Part shown: positions 27,263 through 35,366 of the stretch, in pieces
Layout: each line of letters opens with the position of its first letter
Position numbering within the stretch: the first letter of the stretch is position 1
Origin: Streptomyces phaeolivaceus
Lineage (GTDB): Bacteria; Actinomycetota; Actinomycetes; Streptomycetales; Streptomycetaceae
NCBI RefSeq assembly: GCF_009184865.1
Contig: NZ_CP045096.1
Location: 9,114,001-9,178,000, forward strand
Direction: 5' to 3'
Length of the DNA: 64,000 nt
Position numbers and translations under genes: made by a program
The notes under the pieces: generated by a model
What the model saw: only the letters and a program-made list of their open reading frames with translations
The model's database searches: none
What the model was told of the DNA's origin: nothing

Positions 27263-28039
27263 GTGATGGCGATGTCGACCGCTGAGAGGGTGGCCCAGTT
27301 GCTGCTGGCCTTCGACGCGCAGAACGCGAGCGGCCACGCTGACAGATCGGTCAGTGAGCTGGCCCGCATCGTAGGGCGTGAACGGAGCCAGGTCTCCAGG
27401 ATGCTCAAGTCCCTGCAACGGGCCGGCGTCGTCGATCAGGACCCCGACTCCCGCCGCTACAGGCTGGGCTGGAGAGTGCGAGTGATGGCCGCGGGAGCAG
27501 GCGACCAGGTGCTGATACGCGCGGCCCGCCCCATGCTCCAGGCGCTCGTGGCCCGTACGGGGGAGGTGGCCCTGCTGACGGTGCAGGAGGGCAATCGCTC
27601 GCTGTCCGTCATGCGTGAGGAGTCGCAGAACACGTTGCAGGGCGGCGGCTGGGTCGGCCGCCGTTCGGCGATGCACCACACGGCCTCCGGCCGTGCCCTG
27701 ATGTTCGACACCGACGACGAACTCGTCGAGGCGCTCACCGCCGACGACTTCTGTCCTTCCCCGCGCTCGGGCCCGAAGGCACCCCGAGACCTCCACGAGT
27801 TGCTCGACCGTCTACGGGCCGAGCGCCGACGGGGTTACGCCGTGGCCTCGGAGGAGATCGAGGTGGGACTGACGTCCGTAGGTGTCCCCGTCCGCAACGC
27901 GCATGGACATCTGCTCGCGGTGATCAATGTCTCCGGACCGACACCTCGCATGATCGGCCGTATCGAGGGCGTGGCGAAGCTGCTGCTGTCCGCCAGCACG
28001 GCGATCAGCAAGGCCCTCGGCACCCGGCAGATCGGGTGA
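27263..28039 (+). CDS. IclR-family transcriptional regulator
   Basis: A 258-aa regulator. The winged helix (STAERVAQLLLAFDAQ, SELARIVGRERSQVSRMLKSLQRAGVV) and the IclR effector domain (VGRRSAMHHTASGRALMF, GYAVASEEIEVGLTSVGVPVRNAHGHLLAVINVSG) are complete. GTG 27263 has AAAGGGG seven bases upstream; ATG 27266 and 27272 are alternatives. Its stop overlaps the start of the asparaginase fragment (GTGA). It likely controls the aspartate/asparagine locus on both sides. Confidence 0.9.
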   Translation: MMAMSTAERVAQLLLAFDAQNASGHADRSVSELARIVGRERSQVSRMLKSLQRAGVVDQDPDSRRYRLGWRVRVMAAGAGDQVLIRAARPMLQALVARTGEVALLTVQEGNRSLSVMREESQNTLQGGGWVGRRSAMHHTASGRALMFDTDDELVEALTADDFCPSPRSGPKAPRDLHELLDRLRAERRRGYAVASEEIEVGLTSVGVPVRNAHGHLLAVINVSGPTPRMIGRIEGVAKLLLSASTAISKALGTRQIG

Positions 28040-28211
28040 GGGCGGTGTCCGGCACGACTGTCGCGGTGGTGACCCTCGGCGGAACCATCGCCTGCGCTCC
28101 GCATCCCGACGGCGGTGTGGTCCCGGTGCGGGAGGCCGCACACATGGCCGGAGTGATCGCCGAGGCTCGCGGAGCCGCCACCGACCTGCCGCGGGTGCGT
28201 ATGGTCGCCGC
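28036..28211 (+). pseudogene. L-asparaginase gene, 5' fragment
   Basis: The first about 55 codons encode TVAVVTLGGTIACAPHPDGG, with the TLGGTI nucleophile motif of type I/II asparaginases, then EAAHMAGVIAEARGAATDLPRVRMVA. Homology stops abruptly near 28210, where a different sequence in another frame begins. The remaining frame (arginine/proline-rich) is not asparaginase. The start overlaps the IclR stop. This is one side of a deletion junction. Confidence 0.75.
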
Positions 28212-28352
28212 CAGAAGAACGACGAACTCTGGGGCCTGTTCAAGAAGACCGTCAGCAACAAGGAGGCCGTGGAGGCGTTCGCCAAGAACATGCCGCGCCC
28301 CGGCCAGAACATCACCTACTCCGACACCGACACCCTCACGCGGTGTTCCTGA
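28212..28352 (+). pseudogene. Substrate-binding protein gene, 3' fragment
   Basis: In a frame different from the asparaginase fragment, 45 codons (28215-28352) read KNDELWGLFKKTVSNKEAVE, then AFAKNMPRPGQNITYSDTDT and a stop. This looks like the C-terminal end of an amino-acid ABC transporter receptor. Its TGA overlaps the ATG of the permease at 28352 (TGATG), the same junction style as between the two permeases. So the receptor gene's tail has been left in place while its body, together with most of the asparaginase gene, was lost. Confidence 0.55.
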
Positions 28353-29023
28353 TGACGCCGGCCGCGTTCGGCGACCTCGCCGCAGTCAAGTACGCCGACG
28401 TCCTGTGGTCCGGGCTGCTGATGACACTGCAGATCAGCGCGATCGGAATGATCGGATCGCTTGCCGTCGGGCTCGCCGGGGCGACAGCGATCATCCTGCG
28501 GGTGCCTGTTCTCCGCCACGCCGTGCGGATCTATGTGGAGGTCATCCGCAACACCCCCCTACTGGTCCAGGTGTTCTTCCTCTTCTTCGCCGCCCCGTCG
28601 ATGGGGCTGACGCTGAGCCCCTACGAGGTGGGCTGTATCAGCCTCGTCGCCTGGGGCGGCGCGTACAACGTGGAGAACTTCCGGGCAGGTCTCACCTCGG
28701 TAGGACCCCGGTACCACGAAGGTGCGCGAGCTCTCGGCTTCTCCGAATGGCGGACCTTCCTGCACGTGACCGCGCCGATCGGGATACGCCTGGCGGCTCC
28801 GGGCCTGACCAACACCCTGATCTCCGTGTTGAAGAACTCGGCACTGATGCTGGGCATAGGCCTCGCGGAACTGACCTTCGTCGCACAGAAGCTCTCGGCC
28901 GACACGTTCCGAACGGTGGAGCTGTATGTCGTTCTCGGCGTGATCTACCTGGCCCTCGTGCTGCTCCTCACCTGGCTCATGCACATGACGAGCCGACGTT
29001 TCACTCTCCAGGGAGGCGTCTGA
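28352..29023 (+). CDS. Polar amino-acid ABC transporter permease 1 (HisMQ/GlnP type)
   Basis: A 223-aa permease. YADVLWSGLLMTLQISAIGM, IYVEVIRNTPLLVQVFFLFF and the EAA-loop EGARALGFSEWRTFLHVTAPIGIRLAAPGLTN are typical of the His/Glu/polar amino-acid family. ATG 28352 overlaps the stop of the receptor fragment; GTG 28343 is an alternative. The second permease follows with a TGATG overlap. No ATPase gene lies nearby and the receptor is truncated, so the transporter is incomplete unless the missing parts come from elsewhere. Confidence 0.85.
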   Translation: MTPAAFGDLAAVKYADVLWSGLLMTLQISAIGMIGSLAVGLAGATAIILRVPVLRHAVRIYVEVIRNTPLLVQVFFLFFAAPSMGLTLSPYEVGCISLVAWGGAYNVENFRAGLTSVGPRYHEGARALGFSEWRTFLHVTAPIGIRLAAPGLTNTLISVLKNSALMLGIGLAELTFVAQKLSADTFRTVELYVVLGVIYLALVLLLTWLMHMTSRRFTLQGGV

Positions 29024-29769
29024 TGGCGGACACCGAATGGATCGGCCCCACCGTTGAACTCGTCTCGGGTGGCGTTGTGCGCACCATCGCACTCGCGTCC
29101 ACGGCGGTGACGCTGTCCGTGGCGGCCGGCACCTTCCTGGGAGTGCTGCTCTGCCTTCCCGAAGGACGCTGGACCACACCGGCACGCAGGGCATTGACGG
29201 CCTATCTCCAGCTGTTCCGAGGGCTGCCGGTTCTGGTGACCCTGTTCATCGTGTTCTTCGTTTCACCTTCGCTGGGACTGCGGCTCGACTCCTTTTCCGC
29301 GGCGGCGCTCGGCCTTTCCCTGTGGGGGAGCGCCAATGTGATGGAAGTGGTGCGTGGCGCGGTGCGATCGATCCCCACCGCTCAGTTCGAAGCGGCTTCC
29401 GCGCTGGGGTTCGGCTGGGCCCCGGCGATGCGGTGGGTCGTGTTGCCACAGGCGATCCGGCGCGCACTGCCGCCTCTGGTGAACCTCGTCGTGGACCTCA
29501 TCCAGGCAACCACCCTGGCTTCGCTCATCGGTGTCATCGATGTGCTGCAACGATCGCGGCAGGCCGTGGAGTTCTACCAGCTTTCCTCGGGCGAGGGCCA
29601 CGCGGTACCGATCTTCACCGGTGTCCTCGCCGTGTTCTTCCTGCTCTGCTTCCCCCTCACACGCCTCGCGGCGCGGTTGGAGCGGAGAGCTGACAAGCCC
29701 TCACGGCCGACACCCGATCCGGTCACCGCCGAGGGCGCAGCGGGTGAGCGCGTGGGCTCCACGGCCTGA
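29023..29769 (+). CDS. Polar amino-acid ABC transporter permease 2
   Basis: A 248-aa permease of the same family: VVRTIALASTAVTLSVAAGTFLG, YLQLFRGLPVLVTLFIVFFV, and the EAA loop EAASALGFGWAPAMRWVVLPQAIRRALPPLVN. GGGAGG lies ten bases upstream. It would pair with the permease at 28352. The C-terminal 25 residues are a polar tail. A glutamate, aspartate or asparagine role is inferred only from the lyase and asparaginase context. Confidence 0.85.
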   Translation: MADTEWIGPTVELVSGGVVRTIALASTAVTLSVAAGTFLGVLLCLPEGRWTTPARRALTAYLQLFRGLPVLVTLFIVFFVSPSLGLRLDSFSAAALGLSLWGSANVMEVVRGAVRSIPTAQFEAASALGFGWAPAMRWVVLPQAIRRALPPLVNLVVDLIQATTLASLIGVIDVLQRSRQAVEFYQLSSGEGHAVPIFTGVLAVFFLLCFPLTRLAARLERRADKPSRPTPDPVTAEGAAGERVGSTA

Positions 29770-29921
29770 TCGGCATCCCCGGACCAGGAATCGGGACGGC
29801 GGGTCGGGGGCCACGTCAGCCGGTGAGTCCGGGGCGGCACATGAGGGTGGCGGTGAAGGGGAGGGGACGTTCGGGCTTGCGCCCGTAGTGGCGGATCTGG
29901 CCGCGGTCGGTTCGGTTCCGG

Positions 29922-30197
29922 TCAGGGAACCACGACCTCCAGGACGGTGACTGTCCGGCCCGTACCGTTCCCCCCGGTTTCGCCGCACCCCTGCTCCCCT
30001 GGTCCGAGTCGCGCGTCCTTGAGCCGGCGATCGCCGGCGTGCCCGCACCGGTCCAGCACGATCAGCGTGCCGTCGACATCGCTGCAGAGGTTGATCGGCA
30101 CTGTGAAGATCGTGTACGCGAGCCCCGTCAGGGCGGAGCCTCCGATGGTGAGCACCGCGACGGCTGAAGCCACAGATGCCCATTTCGTCCTGCGCAT
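29922..30197 (-). CDS. Small membrane-anchored or secreted protein, unknown function
   Basis: A 91-aa protein. After MRRTKWA there is a hydrophobic segment (SVASAVAVLTIGGSALTGLAYTI) that could be a signal peptide or anchor. The rest includes NLCSDVDGTLIVLDRCGHAG and three cysteines. I do not recognise it. ATG 30197 has GGAG seven bases upstream. Hairpin-like element copy C (30214-30233) lies only 16 bases before the start, so it is in or at the very start of the leader. Confidence 0.6.
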   Translation of the reverse strand: MRRTKWASVASAVAVLTIGGSALTGLAYTIFTVPINLCSDVDGTLIVLDRCGHAGDRRLKDARLGPGEQGCGETGGNGTGRTVTVLEVVVP

Positions 30198-30213
30198 GTC
30201 ATCTCCGTGGAGT

Positions 30214-30233
30214 GCGTAGAGGCGGATGTCCTC
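30214..30233 (-). promoter_or_regulatory. Hairpin-like element, copy C
   Basis: On the minus strand it reads GAGGACATCCGCCTCTACGC. GAGG can pair with CCTC around the loop ACATCCG. It is 16 bases upstream of the ATG at 30197. Confidence 0.6.
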
Positions 30234-30350
30234 ACGAGCTGAGTGGCATCCCGGACCGACGCAGGAGAACTCCCTTCGATCCGTCGGAGCGCGAGCCGCG
30301 TACATCCGGCGCGATGAAGGCCGCGAATATCAGCGCGAGTTATTGTCGAC

Positions 30351-30410
30351 GTACAGCGCCGCAGTCGCCAACGCCCATGACAGGGCGACAGCTTTCTGCG
30401 GCGACTGTAC
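30351..30410 (-). terminator. Long imperfect stem-loop after the small secreted gene
   Basis: GTACAG-CGCCGCAG (30351-30364) pairs with CTGCGGCG-A-CTGTAC (30396-30410) with one bulged base, and TCGCC/GGCGA extends the stem inside. It lies 61 bases after the stop of the minus-strand gene 30471-30728, so it is its probable terminator. Confidence 0.5.
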
Positions 30411-30470
30411 GGGCACGCTGATCGCGTAGTGGTGGAGGGCCTCGCCGTGGTGAAAGCGTGGGCCCGGTGA

Positions 30471-30728
30471 CTAAATGCCCTGGCACGTCACATAGGCGTA
30501 CCAGTTGTCCCCGTCTTTCCAGTACCAATAGTCGTTCGCGGGGGTTCCGCCCCGCGAGTAGCAGGCGTCCGCGGCGAGTTGTGAAGCCCAGCCCTGGCTG
30601 ATGGCGGGGCCGCCCCGGACTGTCGCCGCCGCTGCCGGCAGCGCTGCCAGAGCCACCAAAGCTCCTGACAACACGGCGGTGGTGACTAGCTGCTTGGCCC
30701 GCAAGCCGCGAGTGCTCTTGCTGCGCAT
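30471..30728 (-). CDS. Small secreted protein, unknown function
   Basis: An 85-aa protein. The signal peptide is MRSKSTRGLRAKQLVTTAVL, continuing SGALVALAALPAAAA, with a cleavage site after AAA. The mature part, about 50 residues, is aromatic-rich (NDYWYWKDGDNWYAYVTC) with two cysteines that could form one disulphide. I do not recognise the family. The YWKDGDNWYAY pattern hints at a carbohydrate- or wall-binding surface, but this is only suggestive. Element copy D lies 104 bases upstream of the start. Confidence 0.7.
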   Translation of the reverse strand: MRSKSTRGLRAKQLVTTAVLSGALVALAALPAAAATVRGGPAISQGWASQLAADACYSRGGTPANDYWYWKDGDNWYAYVTCQGI

Positions 30729-31112
30729 GTGAATCCGTTTCTGTGGGAGTGGGAAGCCCGCCTCAGGGATCCGTCGGATGTCCCACGAGAGGGGTGACCT
30801 TGGCCGCAGCTTCCCAGCCGTGGCCTCGGGGCGCATAGAGGCAAATGTCCTCGGTCGCCGACCGGGACGCGGCTTGCCGGTGTCCCGGCCCGAGGAATGC
30901 GGAAAATGGCGGAGTCTTTACACAGGTGTCTGTTGGGCGTGGTGGGTGTACGTATGATCTACAGGTAGGCGCCCGCAACTCTCGTTGGACCGGCGTCACT
31001 TGAATGACGTTCTGGCGTCCCCAAGGCCAATTCCGCATTCGATCTGTCGAGTTCGGCCTGCCGACCCCTGCCGTCGTGCCCTTCGTTCACTCCGTCGTAC
31101 CAGAGGACTTCC
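30729..31112. other. Divergent intergenic region with element copy D and the subtilase promoter
   Basis: The left part is the leader of the minus-strand small secreted gene and contains GTGGGACATCCG and element copy D. The right part leads into the subtilase at 31113, with GAGGA six bases before its ATG. TTTACA (30917) and TATGAT (30953) are possible core-promoter hexamers, but their spacing is too large for one promoter. Confidence 0.4.
30833..30852 (-). promoter_or_regulatory. Hairpin-like element, copy D
   Basis: On the minus strand it reads GAGGACATTTGCCTCTATGC, with GAGG/CCTC arms around the loop ACATTTG. It lies 104 bases before the small secreted gene start at 30728. Confidence 0.6.
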
Positions 31113-34100
31113 ATGCCCCCCACCACCCCCCACACCGTTCCGCCGCCGAGCGGGAGACGCGTCGCCCGTACCGCCGTGGCAGCCGGTCTCGCCGTGCTGC
31201 TCTCCATAACCGGCGCGATACCCGTGGCCTTCGCCGCCGACGGTTCGCCCGCCGCGGTGCCGGCCGATGACGGCTCCGCCAAGTCCGTACACGACAAGCT
31301 CGGTTCGGCGGATGCCGAGTTGCTGTCCGAGGCGCGGGCCTCGGGTGAGAAGAACGTGACGATGATGGTCGTCACCGCGCCGGGCCGGACCGAGCAGGTG
31401 GCGAAGGAGCTGGACGCGGTCAAGGGCGGTTCCGTCGGCCGCAGTTACGACAAGCTCGGCTATGTCCGCGCCACCGTCCCGACCGGCAGGGCCGAGGCGG
31501 CGATCACGGCGGCCGCGAAGCTGCCCTCCGTGCACGCCATCGATCTGCGGCACGGGATCGCGCTGGAGGATCCGCTGCCCGACGCCCGCAAGGTGCGGGA
31601 TGCCGCGACGAAGGCGACGTCGGAGACCTACCCGGCGCCCGGCAGGGACACCCCGGCCGCGAACCCGTACAACCCGGTCTTCGAGACGGGCGCCGTCGAC
31701 TTCGTGAAGAAGCACCCGGAGGCGGACGGCCGGGGTGTCACCATCGGTGTCCTCGACACCGGCGTCGACCTCGCGCACCCGGCCCTGCAGAAGACCACCA
31801 CGGGAGAGCGCAAGATCGTCGACTGGGTGACCGCCACCGACCCGGTCGTCGACGGCGACGGCACCTGGCGGCCGATGACGAGCGAGGTGTCCGGACCGTC
31901 CTTCACCTACGAGGGCCGGAGCTGGAAGGCACCGTCGGGCTCGTACCGCGTCAGCCTCTTCCGTGAGTCCGTCACCAACGGCGGCAGTGTCGCCGAGGGC
32001 GACGCCGACGGTGATGTGAACCGTGACGGTGACACCACCGACGACTGGGGCGTGCTGTACGACCCGGCGGCCGGCACGGTCACCGTCGATGTCGACGACA
32101 ACGGCGACTTCACCGACGACACCCCGATGAAGCCGTACAAGGACGGTTACCAGGTCGGGTACTTCGGCACCGACGACCCCGGGACCGCCATCGCCGAGCG
32201 CCAGCCGTTCGTCGTGGAGATCCGCAAGGACGTCCCGCTGGACCCGCTGGGCGGGCCCCATGTCGGCAAGAAGGCCGACTTCGTCAACATCGGTGTCGTC
32301 TCCGGCTCGCACGGCACCCACGTCGCCGGCATCACCGCCGCGAACGGCCTGTTCGGCGGGAAGATGGACGGCGCCGCCCCCGGCGCGCGGATCGTCTCCT
32401 CCCGCGCCTGCGCCTTCGGCCCCGGCAGCTGCACCAACATCGCCATGTCCGAGGGCATGATCGACCTCGTCGTCAACCGGGGCGTCGACATCATCAACAT
32501 GTCCATCGGCGGTCTGACCGCGCTCAACGACGGCAACGACGCCACCTCCGAGCTGTACACGCGCCTGATCGACACCTACGGCGTGCAGATCGTGATCTCG
32601 GCCGGCAACAGCGGACCCGGCGCCAACACCATCGGCTACCCGAGCTACGCCGACAAGGTGATCTCGGCCGGCTCGGGCATCTCCAAGGAGACCTGGGCCG
32701 CCAACTACGGCTCCGCCGTGGAGAAGAACTACAGCATGTCCGCCTACTCCTCGCGCGGCCCGCGCGAGGACGGCGGGTTCACGCCCACGCTGACCGCGCC
32801 CGGCTCGGCGGTCTCCTCCATCCCGACCTGGATGCCCGGCGACCAGTTCTACAAGGACTACGCGGGCTGGGACCTGCCCGCCGGCTACGGCATGTACCAG
32901 GGCACCTCGATGGCCTCCCCGCAGACGGCCGGCGCGTCCGCGCTGCTGCTGTCCGCCGCCAAGGCCCGGCACATCGACCTCACCCCGCAGAAACTGCGCA
33001 CGGCACTGACCTCGACCGCCCGCCACATCAAGGGAGCCCAGGCCTACGAGGAGGGCGCGGGCCTCGTCGACGTTCCGGCCGCGTGGAAGGAGATCGAGGC
33101 GGGCGCGAGCGCCCACGACTACACCGTGAAGGCCCCGGTCGACACCGCCCTGGACCAGGAGCTGAAGACCCCCGGCTTCGGCACCGGCGTCTACGACCGC
33201 GAGGGCGGACTGAAGGCCGGCCAGAAGAAGACGTACGACGTCACGCTCACCCGCACCTCCGGCCCCGACACGCCGGTCGTGCACGAGCTGCGGCTGAAGA
33301 ACAACAAGGCCGACACCTTCTCGATCGTCGGCTCGCAGACCGTCGAGCTGCCGCTGGACCAGCCGGTCACCGTCAAGGTCCAGGCCGCGCCCACGGCCGC
33401 GGGCATCAAGAGCGCCCGCCTGGAGGTCGACGACCCGGCCACCGCGGGCGTCGACCGGCAGATCCTGGCGACCGTCGTGGTCTCCACCCCGGCCCACTAC
33501 GCCTACTCCGTCTCCGGCTCGGTGCAGCGCAACAGCGCGAACAGCTACTTCGTGACCGTCCCCGAGGGCGCCAGGACGCTGGAGGTCAGGCTCGGCGGCC
33601 TGGCGGACGGCAGCTGGACGGAGACCGGCGCGCTCCAGCCGTACGGTGTCCTCGCCAAGGGCGACGACTCCGGGGCGTCGGGCGTGACCACGTACCCGGA
33701 CCCGCGGCCCGGTGTCTGGGAGATCGTGGTCCAGTCGTACTACGCCACCCAGCCGCTGGACAATCCCTACGACCTCGACGTCACCGTCTACGGCGCCTCC
33801 TTCGACCCGGACCCCGCGACCGTACCGGCGGCCGTGGTGGGCACCCCGGCCGCCGTCTCCTGGAAGGCGGCCAACGGCTACGCACCCGTGCACGGCACCA
33901 TCGAGGGCGGAGCGCTCGGCTCCGCGAGGACCGCGCGGCCGGCCATCGCCACCGGGGCCACGCAGACCACCACGGTCGAGGTGCCCAAGGGCGCCACGTC
34001 CCTGGACGCCGCCATCGGCAGCCCCGCCGACTCCTCCGCCGACCTGGACCTGATGGTCTACGACGCGAACGGCGACCTGGTCGGCCGGTCGGCGGACGGC

Positions 34101-34463
34101 GACTCCGAGGAGTCCGTCTCCGTCACCGACCCGGCCGCCGGCACATACACGATCGAGGTGTACGGCTACGACGTCCCGTCCGGCTCGACCGCCTACGACT
34201 ACCGCGACGTCTTCTTCTCCACCACGCTCGGCACGATCACGTCGGACGACCCGGGGCCGGTAGCGCTCGGGACGGGCGACTCCACGACCGTGTCCGCACA
34301 GGTCACCGCCGCGACCACCGCACCGGAGGGCCGCCGCCTGTTCGGTGAGGTGCGCCTGGTCAACGACCGCGGGACGACCGTGGGCAAGGGCACCGTGAAC
34401 ATCGAGAAGGTCACGAACCAAGCGGTGGTGTCCGGCACGTCGGTGGCGGGCGACACCACCTGA
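31113..34463 (+). CDS. Large secreted S8 (subtilisin-like) serine protease
   Basis: A 1116-aa exoprotease. It has a signal peptide (VARTAVAAGLAVLLSITGAIPVAFAA), a propeptide to about residue 190, and the catalytic triad: Asp in GVLDTGVDLAHP (about 215), His in GSHGTHVAGITAANG (about 400) and Ser in GTSMASPQTAGASALLL (about 598). The large distance between Asp and His reflects an inserted domain with Asp-rich, calcium-type loops (DADGDVNRDGDTTDD). The C-terminal about 400 residues look like beta-sandwich/PPC domains. ATG 31113 has GAGGA upstream. It is monocistronic, with a stem-loop after the stop. Confidence 0.92.
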   Translation: MPPTTPHTVPPPSGRRVARTAVAAGLAVLLSITGAIPVAFAADGSPAAVPADDGSAKSVHDKLGSADAELLSEARASGEKNVTMMVVTAPGRTEQVAKELDAVKGGSVGRSYDKLGYVRATVPTGRAEAAITAAAKLPSVHAIDLRHGIALEDPLPDARKVRDAATKATSETYPAPGRDTPAANPYNPVFETGAVDFVKKHPEADGRGVTIGVLDTGVDLAHPALQKTTTGERKIVDWVTATDPVVDGDGTWRPMTSEVSGPSFTYEGRSWKAPSGSYRVSLFRESVTNGGSVAEGDADGDVNRDGDTTDDWGVLYDPAAGTVTVDVDDNGDFTDDTPMKPYKDGYQVGYFGTDDPGTAIAERQPFVVEIRKDVPLDPLGGPHVGKKADFVNIGVVSGSHGTHVAGITAANGLFGGKMDGAAPGARIVSSRACAFGPGSCTNIAMSEGMIDLVVNRGVDIINMSIGGLTALNDGNDATSELYTRLIDTYGVQIVISAGNSGPGANTIGYPSYADKVISAGSGISKETWAANYGSAVEKNYSMSAYSSRGPREDGGFTPTLTAPGSAVSSIPTWMPGDQFYKDYAGWDLPAGYGMYQGTSMASPQTAGASALLLSAAKARHIDLTPQKLRTALTSTARHIKGAQAYEEGAGLVDVPAAWKEIEAGASAHDYTVKAPVDTALDQELKTPGFGTGVYDREGGLKAGQKKTYDVTLTRTSGPDTPVVHELRLKNNKADTFSIVGSQTVELPLDQPVTVKVQAAPTAAGIKSARLEVDDPATAGVDRQILATVVVSTPAHYAYSVSGSVQRNSANSYFVTVPEGARTLEVRLGGLADGSWTETGALQPYGVLAKGDDSGASGVTTYPDPRPGVWEIVVQSYYATQPLDNPYDLDVTVYGASFDPDPATVPAAVVGTPAAVSWKAANGYAPVHGTIEGGALGSARTARPAIATGATQTTTVEVPKGATSLDAAIGSPADSSADLDLMVYDANGDLVGRSADGDSEESVSVTDPAAGTYTIEVYGYDVPSGSTAYDYRDVFFSTTLGTITSDDPGPVALGTGDSTTVSAQVTAATTAPEGRRLFGEVRLVNDRGTTVGKGTVNIEKVTNQAVVSGTSVAGDTT

Positions 34464-34491
34464 GCCACCTTCTGAGCCAGGTTGAACGGCG

Positions 34492-34554
34492 TGAGGGCCC
34501 CTGGGGATCGGGAATGGATCGGGAGATCCGCGACCGGTAACCCAGAGGCCCTCA
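34492..34554 (+). terminator. Long stem-loop after the subtilase gene
   Basis: TGAGGGCCCCTGGG (34492-34505) pairs with CCCAGAGGCCCTCA (34541-34554), 13 of 14 positions, around a 35-base loop. It lies 28 bases past the stop. Confidence 0.65.
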
Positions 34555-34647
34555 ATGCCGCCTGGAAAGACTCTCCTCGCGCCAAGCGGCAGGTCGCGGT
34601 CACCTGGTATGACGTTCTTCCCGTGCCATGAGCGCGTGCCGGCCAAA

Positions 34648-34667
34648 GGGGACATCTGCCCCTATGC
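34648..34667 (+). promoter_or_regulatory. Hairpin-like element, copy E
   Basis: Reads GGGGACATCTGCCCCTATGC. Here the arms are GGGG/CCCC instead of GAGG/CCTC, a compensatory change that keeps the pairing. It lies 100 bases before the small secreted gene at 34768. Confidence 0.6.
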
Positions 34668-34767
34668 GTTCCTTGATCACACCCGCGAGAATCTGATCCA
34701 GGTCATTTGCTCTGGCATGGAGCGGATGACGGATTTTCTCATTCCTGCATGAAGGAGCGTCAGCAGC

Positions 34768-35133
34768 ATGGCTATTACCCGAAGGAAGACGGTAACCCTG
34801 GGGGCACTGGCGGGGATCGCCCTGGGCGGTCTGATTCTGCCGGTACAGGCTCAGGCCGCAACCTCAAGTGTGACAGTGGCGATCTGCAACAACGGCGGTC
34901 GCACGCTGGAGGCGGTCAAGGTCACCGGCGTGCGCGCGGACGGAAGCAGCACTTCCAGTTGGATCGGGGCCTCTTCCAACAACTGCACGTTGCCTTCGGC
35001 GAGGTGGCGGACCGGCCAGACGTTGAAGTTCGAACTGTCCTGGAAGGGGTACACGAGCACCACGTCGGAATCGTGCTCACTCGCATCCAGCCTGGCGGAC
35101 GGGTCGGCGAGGACGTGCAACTACTACTACTGA
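34768..35133 (+). CDS. Secreted protein of 121 aa, unknown function
   Basis: The signal peptide (MAITRRKTVTLGALAGIALG, then GLILPVQAQAA) has a twin-arginine-like TRRKT, but without a full Tat consensus. The mature part, about 90 residues, is Ser/Thr-rich with four cysteines (AICNNGG, NNCTLP, ESCSLA, RTCNYYY) and predicted beta strands, perhaps a small beta-sandwich. No family recognised. AAGGAG lies ten bases upstream of the ATG. Element copy E precedes it, and it follows the subtilase without sharing its transcript. Confidence 0.72.
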   Translation: MAITRRKTVTLGALAGIALGGLILPVQAQAATSSVTVAICNNGGRTLEAVKVTGVRADGSSTSSWIGASSNNCTLPSARWRTGQTLKFELSWKGYTSTTSESCSLASSLADGSARTCNYYY

Positions 35134-35257
35134 TGTCCGTCGCCGTCACAGGGATTCGGTCTTCCGTGTCGTATTCGGGCAAGTGAGGCCGTAGAGGTCA
35201 GGCGGTCGGCAAGCCGAATCATCCCTGGCCGTTCCTCGACATCCGTCAAATATTCGC

Positions 35258-35345
35258 CAAGCACGGAACGCCATCATGGGGAAGACGCCATCTCGCCCGC
35301 TCTTTCGGCGTGTGAGGTGACGGCTCATGGGGCGTTCCGTGCTTG
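35258..35345. repeat. 15-bp perfect inverted repeats flanking a 58-bp loop with a tiny ORF
   Basis: CAAGCACGGAACGCC (35258-35272) and its exact complement GGCGTTCCGTGCTTG (35331-35345) form a possible long hairpin immediately before the S33 peptidase gene. The loop contains ATGGGGAAGACG..., which encodes a 14-residue frame (35276-35320, MGKTPSRPLFRRVR). This could be an attenuator, a regulator site pair or the footprint of a small mobile element. Confidence 0.6.
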
Positions 35346-35366
35346 TTTGAGACAGGAATCGATGAA

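Noticed and set aside
30996..34655. A 1219-codon open frame antisense to the large subtilase, and a similar-length one antisense to the oxidoreductase (56332-59991)
   Set aside because: High GC and strong third-position bias keep the opposite frame open. Neither has family motifs, and the sense genes have full catalytic motifs.
35180..35205. A possible sixth copy of the hairpin-like element (minus strand CTGACCTCTACGGCC)
   Set aside because: It shares only CCTCTACG; the GGACAT half is missing and no small gene follows.
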